From assembly GCA_002353635.1 (NCBI GenBank), contig DEKA01000031.1:5573-17113 (forward strand): DNA of 11,541 bases, written 5' to 3'. The translations under genes were made by a program, and so were the position numbers. The DNA is from Lachnospiraceae bacterium UBA2734. GTDB lineage: Bacteria; Bacillota; Clostridia; Lachnospirales; Lachnospiraceae. How positions within the stretch are numbered: position 1 is the stretch's first letter; the number at the start of each line of letters is the position of its first letter. The notes below the pieces were generated by a model. It was not told where the DNA came from and ran no database searches. It worked only from the letters and a program-made list of their open reading frames with translations. This document shows positions 1 through 4,291 of the stretch, in pieces.

Positions 1-295
1 TCCGCCGCTCACCCTCCTTGGTGTAGAAATTGATATGTCCGGCATAATCAGACTTCACAACCTCTTCTGTGCGCAGCGCTATGCCTGTGTAGACATTGTT
101 CCTGGAGAGGGATCCGGAGCGCACTTCATAGCCCACTATGCGGTCCGAGGTAAAATAGCGGAAGACGCTGTAGAGCACATAAAGCAGGATGACCGCAAAG
201 ATCACTATACCGATGTTGATGTTGATGGGACGCCTGTATTCAGTTACTGTGGAGGACTTCTTCTTCCTTTTGCCCGTGCGTCTTTTCTCTGCCAT
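1..295 (-). CDS. HlyD-like membrane-anchored protein (3' end cut by window edge)
   Basis: The first 98 residues are visible. A very basic N-terminus (MAEKRRTGKRKKK) is followed by one membrane segment at about residues 27-45, then an extracytoplasmic part. The stretch SDYAGHINFYTKEGERR (82-98) resembles the start of the biotinyl/lipoyl-like hairpin of HlyD / membrane-fusion adaptor proteins. Related Clostridia carry a HlyD-like protein of this form, which I recall near cell-division genes, but the substrate and partner are not visible here. The start is well fixed: a TAA stop lies two codons upstream in frame, and the next possible start codon falls inside the membrane helix. There is no properly spaced Shine-Dalgarno; AAGG sits one base before the ATG, and an intrinsic terminator ends 9 nt upstream. 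Class is moderately certain; function is unknown. Confidence 0.72.
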   Translation of the reverse strand, partial: MAEKRRTGKRKKKSSTVTEYRRPININIGIVIFAVILLYVLYSVFRYFTSDRIVGYEVRSGSLSRNNVYTGIALRTEEVVKSDYAGHINFYTKEGERR

Positions 296-304
296 ACCTT
301 ATGA

Positions 305-334
305 AAAAGCCTTGGAACGAATTCCAAGGCTTTT
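305..334 (-). terminator. Strong intrinsic terminator with UUCG loop
   Basis: This is a perfect 13-bp inverted repeat (AAAAGCCTTGGAA / TTCCAAGGCTTTT). On the minus strand its tetraloop is TTCG, and the descending arm runs into five T residues. It lies downstream of the P-loop gene that ends at 415, so it should end that transcript. On the plus strand it would also end in TTTT, but no plus-strand gene points into it. It sits almost against the start codon of the HlyD-like gene, so it could also work as an attenuator for that gene. Confidence 0.85.
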
Positions 335-360
335 GCGTAACTTACTGAATAATCTGTTCA

Positions 361-401
361 GCACTTCATCACGAAAACCTCTGGTTCTCCGCAATGTGTG
401 C
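361..401 (-). repeat. 41-nt structured hairpin element, copy A
   Basis: On the minus strand this folds into one long helix. GCAC pairs with GTGC at the base, CATTGC pairs with GTGATG after a small internal loop, and GAGAACC pairs with GGTTTTC around an AGA loop. The apical 18 nt (372-389) match copy B at 7203-7220 with one difference, and 27 of 41 aligned positions agree over the whole element. The wobble pairs are G-U in minus-strand RNA and would be A-C mismatches in plus-strand RNA, which favours function in the transcribed strand. It lies after the stop of the P-loop gene and before the terminator. I do not recognise it as a named RNA family. Confidence 0.55.
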
Positions 402-414
402 CCGATCCGTGCCG

Positions 415-834
415 TCAAAGAGAGATCGCGATGAAGGGCTTCACTTCCTCAGGAAGATCTGTCTCATCCATAGAAACGCTGAGAACAAAATCAACCTTGA
501 AGGTGTCACTGTAGTGCTGAAGCTTCTTGATGGCGGGGGTGATGTCCTTGCCGCGCAGATCTGCGATATCAAGGAAACTGTCGAAATACATCTGCTGAAG
601 GTCGTGGTCCTGGGAAATGATGCCGGCTACAAAGCCAAGGAACTGATCGGTGTCCTCGATGGCGTAGTCTCTGACATTGATGAGACGCACCTTGTTGTTG
701 AGCTCAAACATATGCTGGGTGCTCTTGTCAAGATAGACAATATTGCCAAGAATATTCTTAACCTCTGTGTTGACTTTATCCAATAAGCACTTTGTCTTTC
801 CTTTTCCCTTATTGCCTACAATCAGTTGAACCAT
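415..834 (-). CDS. Small P-loop NTPase-like protein of unknown function
   Basis: A 139-residue protein with a Walker A signature at its very N-terminus: GNKGKGKT, residues 7-14, fitting GxxxxGK[ST]. Alternating hydrophobic strands follow, including NIVYLD near residue 31 and KVDFVLSVSMD near 113, as expected for a minimal P-loop fold. No clear Walker B acidic pair or signature motif can be assigned. It has no signal peptide or membrane helix, so it is probably cytoplasmic. The ATG is preceded by AGGAGG at good spacing, and the gene has its own promoter at 907-935 and its own terminator at 305-334, so it appears to be a separate unit behind the mre cluster. Similar short proteins in Clostridia are sometimes labelled PilT-like, but nothing here supports a pilus motor. 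Confidence 0.8.
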   Translation of the reverse strand: MVQLIVGNKGKGKTKCLLDKVNTEVKNILGNIVYLDKSTQHMFELNNKVRLINVRDYAIEDTDQFLGFVAGIISQDHDLQQMYFDSFLDIADLRGKDITPAIKKLQHYSDTFKVDFVLSVSMDETDLPEEVKPFIAISL

Positions 835-906
835 TGGACGTGCCCTCCTAAAAAACTTTTCTTGATGTAATCGCAGCCGCCTGTCCGGTGCTGCTCTTAT
901 GAAAAT

Positions 907-935
907 ATTATACCGTGCGGATACACAAAAAACAA
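907..935 (-). promoter_or_regulatory. Sigma-A-type promoter for the small P-loop gene
   Basis: On the minus strand a perfect TATAAT (907-912) lies 17 nt from TTGTTT (930-935), which matches TTGACA only in its first three bases. It sits in the 140-nt gap between the carboxypeptidase stop and the P-loop gene, and gives a leader of about 65 nt. That leader holds a small GC hairpin (GCAG/CTGC and CCG/CGG, 873-894) and then a good AGGAGG. I saw no intrinsic terminator after the carboxypeptidase, so readthrough from the mre cluster may add to expression. Confidence 0.6.
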
Positions 936-974
936 TGTGTAACTCGCCCCCGCTTTGTTCAGATTTCTTATTAC

Positions 975-1994
975 TTACGGCGCCGGGATCAATCCCAGCA
1001 GACCGTTCATGTCAGAGTACAGTTCATCGTTGTCCACAGCGCGCATAACGACTGAAATGTACGGATTGCCGCTGGTGTCTTTGCAGTACAGCACAAGACA
1101 GTGCCCCGCTGCATCCGTCGTCCCTGTCTTGCCGCCGATGACTGTTACGCCTGTGGGTGCCTGCGTGGCGCCAATCAGGTAATAGTTCGTCGAGTTCACC
1201 TTGATTTCCTTGTTCGCACCGTTCTTGTCATGATAGACCGTGCTGTAGGAGGACATATTGATGATCTGCTGGAACTCGTCATACTGAATGGCCGCATTGA
1301 AGATCAGATACATGTCATACACACTTGTGTAATGATTCGAATCCGAGAGACCGTTTGCGTTGACGAAGTTGGTATTTGTTGCGCCCAGTGCCTTTGCCTC
1401 ATCGTTCATCATCTTTACAAAGTCATCCACAGAGCCTGCCACGTTCTCGGCGATGAGAACGGCGATGTCGTTAGCGGAATAAATGAGAAGAATGTGAAGC
1501 GCCTGATCGAGCGTCATCGTATCACCGGGCTTTAGTCCAGCGATCTGTGCATCCGCATCGCTGATATAGACATTAGGTGATGCAGTGAGAACTGTATCGA
1601 GGTCCTTGTTCTGCATGGCGACGAGCGCTGTCATCACCTTCGTAAGACTTGCGGGATAGAGACGCGTATCCGTATTCCTTGCATAGAGAGTCTTTTTGTT
1701 CTTCAGATCAAATAAGGCGGCAGCAGCCGAACTGTTCATGCCATCCAGAGGATCATCGGGCTTGTCCTTATTGACAACGCACAGATTCTCTGCGAACGGT
1801 TCCGCCACCTCCGCCGATCCGGATTCGCCGATCAGAAAATTGAAGTTGCTGTATGACGCATTGCTCTGGAAAGAGACTTCAGGCGCCCTGCCGCACCCTG
1901 TGAGCACCATGGCCGAAAGACACAGAACAAGCGCTGCACTCGTCATCCGGCGGGCACAGCGCCTCCAATCACTTGTACATTTCACGCCACTCAA
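975..1994 (-). CDS. Lipoprotein serine-type D-Ala-D-Ala carboxypeptidase (peptidase S11)
   Basis: A low-molecular-weight penicillin-binding protein that removes the terminal D-Ala from peptidoglycan stem peptides outside the membrane. All three active-site motifs are visible: SLTK (116-119), SAN (173-175) and KTG (289-291), in the usual S11 order. The N-terminus is a lipoprotein signal: arginines at 11-16, a hydrophobic stretch, then LTGC with Cys34 as the likely lipidated residue. It therefore seems lipid-anchored, and it lacks the C-terminal beta domain and helix that hold DacA-type enzymes. The start is uncertain. The frame opens with TTG (1992-1994) just after AGAGGAG inside mgsA, with an in-frame GTG three codons on. 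The first ATG (1944-1946) would remove every positive charge from the signal peptide and lies 15 nt from its nearest GGAGG, so I prefer the longer form, which overlaps mgsA by 26 nt. Last gene of the cluster. Confidence 0.9.
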   Translation of the reverse strand: MSGVKCTSDWRRCARRMTSAALVLCLSAMVLTGCGRAPEVSFQSNASYSNFNFLIGESGSAEVAEPFAENLCVVNKDKPDDPLDGMNSSAAAALFDLKNKKTLYARNTDTRLYPASLTKVMTALVAMQNKDLDTVLTASPNVYISDADAQIAGLKPGDTMTLDQALHILLIYSANDIAVLIAENVAGSVDDFVKMMNDEAKALGATNTNFVNANGLSDSNHYTSVYDMYLIFNAAIQYDEFQQIINMSSYSTVYHDKNGANKEIKVNSTNYYLIGATQAPTGVTVIGGKTGTTDAAGHCLVLYCKDTSGNPYISVVMRAVDNDELYSDMNGLLGLIPAP

Positions 1995-2367
1995 GATCTC
2001 CTCTGTCCAAAGATTTGATGAGCAGTTCCGCTGTAGCGAGGTTCGTCGCCAGCGGAATGTTGTGGATATCGCAGAGCCTTACGATGTTGTTGACGTCGGG
2101 CTCGTGCTTTCTTACATCGCTGAAGGGATCACGAAGGAAAATAACGAGATCGATTTCATTGTTCTCGATCTGGGCACCAATCTGCTGTTCGCCGCCGAGG
2201 TGACCGGCCAATAGCTTGTGAATGTTCAGGTTGGTGACCTCTTCGATCAGTCTTCCTGTCGTACCCGTTGCATAGAGTTCGTTCTTGCTCAGAATTCCTC
2301 TGTAGGCGATGCAGAAATTCTGCATCAGTTTCTTTTTGGCATCATGTGCGATAAGCGCTATATTCAT
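1969..2367 (-). CDS. mgsA: Methylglyoxal synthase
   Basis: Cytoplasmic enzyme that turns dihydroxyacetone phosphate into methylglyoxal and phosphate, a bypass of lower glycolysis used under phosphate limitation or sugar excess. The 132-residue length and the motifs AHD (7-9), YATGTTG (32-38), FLRDP (77-81), HEPDV (88-92) and LATNLATAE are typical. By alignment to the E. coli enzyme, Asp20 is D9, Asp91 is D80, His98 is H88 and Asp101 is D91, but catalytic Asp71 is replaced by Glu60 in GGEQQ (codon 2188-2190). The ATG chosen has GGGAG four bases upstream and matches the family N-terminus; a longer frame to 2430 has no support. The start overlaps the end of rodA by 26 nt, so the two are probably translationally coupled. 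Placement next to rodA is usual in Clostridia. Confidence 0.93.
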   Translation of the reverse strand: MNIALIAHDAKKKLMQNFCIAYRGILSKNELYATGTTGRLIEEVTNLNIHKLLAGHLGGEQQIGAQIENNEIDLVIFLRDPFSDVRKHEPDVNNIVRLCDIHNIPLATNLATAELLIKSLDRGDLEWREMYK

Positions 2368-3523
2368 TGGCTCTCCCAAATTCTGTGTGTACATTTTTGC
2401 TGCCTGGCCGTTTATTCTGCATACGCACATTCAGAACAAACCCAATACCCATATATAGACTCAGAAGGCTCGTCAGGCCATAACTGACAAAAGGAAGCGG
2501 TATGCCGGTATTCGGAAGAACACCTGTTGCCACTGCTATATTCAGAAATCCCTGAAAGCCGACCCATGTTCCGACACCGGATGCGATGACTGCCCCCGCC
2601 AGGTCTGTCGCATCTTTAGCAATCATGTAACACCGGATCGCAATAAGAACCAGCAGAATAACTACACTGCAGGTTCCGATAAAGCCAAACTCCTCGCCGA
2701 CAACGGTGAAAATAAAGTCGGTCTGCGACTCCGCAATGTACCCGCTGTTGAGAAGCGACGTAAAACCGTTGACATCCTTCCCCTTTCCCATCAGCTGCCC
2801 TGAACCGATTGCCATGATCGAGTTCATGGTCTGGTATGCATAAGAAGTCGCGTAGTCTTCAGGATGAAGCCAGGAGAGAATACGGTTTCTCTGATATTCC
2901 GGAATAAATGAGACACCCTGCACAACCAGATTGACGACAATCACAGCGGCCGGAACCGTTACCGCAAGAATCGTCCCCGCAAGGCGCAGGCTCATTCCGC
3001 CGACGAACATCATCACAGCAAAAGTGAAGAAGATCATGATGCTGGTCGAGAGGTCCGGCTGCTTGAGAATCAGCAGCAGAGGCGGCGCCAGAAGAACCGT
3101 GCATATGGCCACCATGCCCAGTGATTTCATGTGATTTCTGTATTTCATGATAAACTTTGCATAAAATAAAATCAACAGGATTTTGGCGGCCTCAGAGGGC
3201 TGGAAAGTCACCGGCCCAAGCCTGATCCAGCGCTGCGCGCCTCCTCCGGTGGAACCAAGCGGAGAGAGAACAAGGGCCAGCACAAAAAGACAGAGACCGT
3301 AATAGACCCAGTTGTACTGGATGACCTTTTTATAATCCTGGCCGGAGACGAACACCATGAGCGCAAGGCCTAAGATCATGCCGGCGATCTGACGGCTCTT
3401 CAGCTCCGGAGCGGCGAGACCGATGGTCGTTATGCCGATGCAGTTGAGCACGACGACCAGGATGACGAGCATGAAGTCAAAGTACCGGATCTCGAACGTC
3501 CGGAAAAAACGTCTCATTCGCAT
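2342..3523 (-). CDS. rodA: Peptidoglycan glycosyltransferase RodA (SEDS family)
   Basis: A 393-residue polytopic membrane protein that polymerises lipid II into glycan strands in the elongation complex, working with PBP2. SEDS signatures are present: RWIRLGPVTFQPSEAAK (about 98-114), KQPDLSTS (154-161), the catalytic-region TDFIFTVVGEEFG with Asp269, and NTGIPLPFVSYG near 338-349. About ten membrane segments can be seen. The first ATG (3521-3523) overlaps the end of minC by 10 nt. A second in-frame ATG (3515-3517) forms an ATGA overlap with the minC stop. The nearest GGAGG lies 13 nt before the first ATG, so I chose the first. Both arrangements imply coupling to minC. It is RodA rather than FtsW because of its place beside mrdA and mreBCD. 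Confidence 0.93.
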   Translation of the reverse strand: MRMRRFFRTFEIRYFDFMLVILVVVLNCIGITTIGLAAPELKSRQIAGMILGLALMVFVSGQDYKKVIQYNWVYYGLCLFVLALVLSPLGSTGGGAQRWIRLGPVTFQPSEAAKILLILFYAKFIMKYRNHMKSLGMVAICTVLLAPPLLLILKQPDLSTSIMIFFTFAVMMFVGGMSLRLAGTILAVTVPAAVIVVNLVVQGVSFIPEYQRNRILSWLHPEDYATSYAYQTMNSIMAIGSGQLMGKGKDVNGFTSLLNSGYIAESQTDFIFTVVGEEFGFIGTCSVVILLVLIAIRCYMIAKDATDLAGAVIASGVGTWVGFQGFLNIAVATGVLPNTGIPLPFVSYGLTSLLSLYMGIGFVLNVRMQNKRPGSKNVHTEFGRANEYSAYRT

Positions 3524-4242
3524 ATAGATGTCATACCCTCCAGATCTTCCTTTCGGAGATCTTTTTCATTTATGAAAACGCAGGCACCGCCCCGGACAAG
3601 GACAGCGCCCGCCTCTCCTCTTCTTTTTCCGAAGAGACCCTTCTTTGGAAGAGCAGCAAGGCGAATCCCATCCACAAGGATCTTGCGGGGTGCCACTTCT
3701 GCCGCGTAGACGAAATGACAGCCCCGTGTGTCATCTCCTGCGTGAACGACGCCGAAAATACTGCCTGTCACAACAACATTTCCGCCTGCCATAAGAGCTG
3801 TGCCGTCCTCCACGTTTCCAAGAACGAGTACATTTCCCTTCTTTCTGAGAATCTTCCCCTCGTTTATTGAACCGCAGATCGTCTCATAAGAGGAGGCTTT
3901 GCTCTCCTCCAGAAGAGGTCTGGCGCTTTTGATCAGCGCCTTCGTCTCGTCCGTGAATTTATTCCTCGCGCGCAGAAAGATAGCGTTGCGGTCCTCGTCC
4001 GTGACGAACACGCACAGAACCTGTATATCGGAATGTGCAGATACAGTCTGCGCCAGTTCGTCTTCCTCCTGCGGAGACAGAACCCGGCCCTCATAAGAGA
4101 GTGTCAGCTGTGCATTGCCGAAGAACTTGCGGGATACCTCAAACTTGGTGCCGATCTCCTGCAGAATTTCTCCAAAATCCGCGTCCGGATCCAGCCGCAG
4201 CATGATGCCGTACCGCTGATTTTTGACGATGACCTTGTCCAA
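3514..4242 (-). CDS. minC: Divergent septum-site-determining protein MinC
   Basis: Inhibitor of FtsZ ring assembly. An N-terminal MinC_N domain (VIVKNQRYGIMLRLD, then KFFGNAQLTLSYEGR) precedes a C-terminal beta-helix (GNVLVLGNVEDGTALMAGG, NVVVTGSIFGVVHAG). From a TTG start (4240-4242) with GGGAGGGGAG upstream, the protein is 242 aa and begins MDKVIVKNQRYG, matching family N-termini. A GTG at 4297-4299 would add 19 glycine-rich residues and has no Shine-Dalgarno. Oddities: the MinD-binding RSGQ motif reads NEGK (residues 127-130), and the later conserved PTQ-type motif reads PRK. A basic segment, KKGLFGKRR (200-208), sits where I recall an acidic or neutral loop. Neither minD nor minE follows; rodA overlaps the end directly. 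The fold assignment is good, but whether it still works as a classical Min protein is open. Confidence 0.87.
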   Translation of the reverse strand: MDKVIVKNQRYGIMLRLDPDADFGEILQEIGTKFEVSRKFFGNAQLTLSYEGRVLSPQEEDELAQTVSAHSDIQVLCVFVTDEDRNAIFLRARNKFTDETKALIKSARPLLEESKASSYETICGSINEGKILRKKGNVLVLGNVEDGTALMAGGNVVVTGSIFGVVHAGDDTRGCHFVYAAEVAPRKILVDGIRLAALPKKGLFGKRRGEAGAVLVRGGACVFINEKDLRKEDLEGMTSICE

Positions 4243-4291
4243 AGTCTGCTCCCCTCCCGCAGCGGGTCCTCCGCCGCGATCTGTACCGTGA

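Noticed and set aside
920..960. Terminator after the carboxypeptidase gene (T-rich run near 928-936 with ACACA/TGTGT)
   Set aside because: The pairing is only five AT-rich base pairs with the T run inside the loop, and the T-rich stretch is better explained as the -35 region of the promoter at 907-935.
2368..2430. Longer mgsA start adding 21 residues (MCVCRINGQAAK...)
   Set aside because: The extra residues lie inside rodA and do not resemble the family. The ATG at 2365-2367 has a good GGGAG and the typical MNIALIAHD start.
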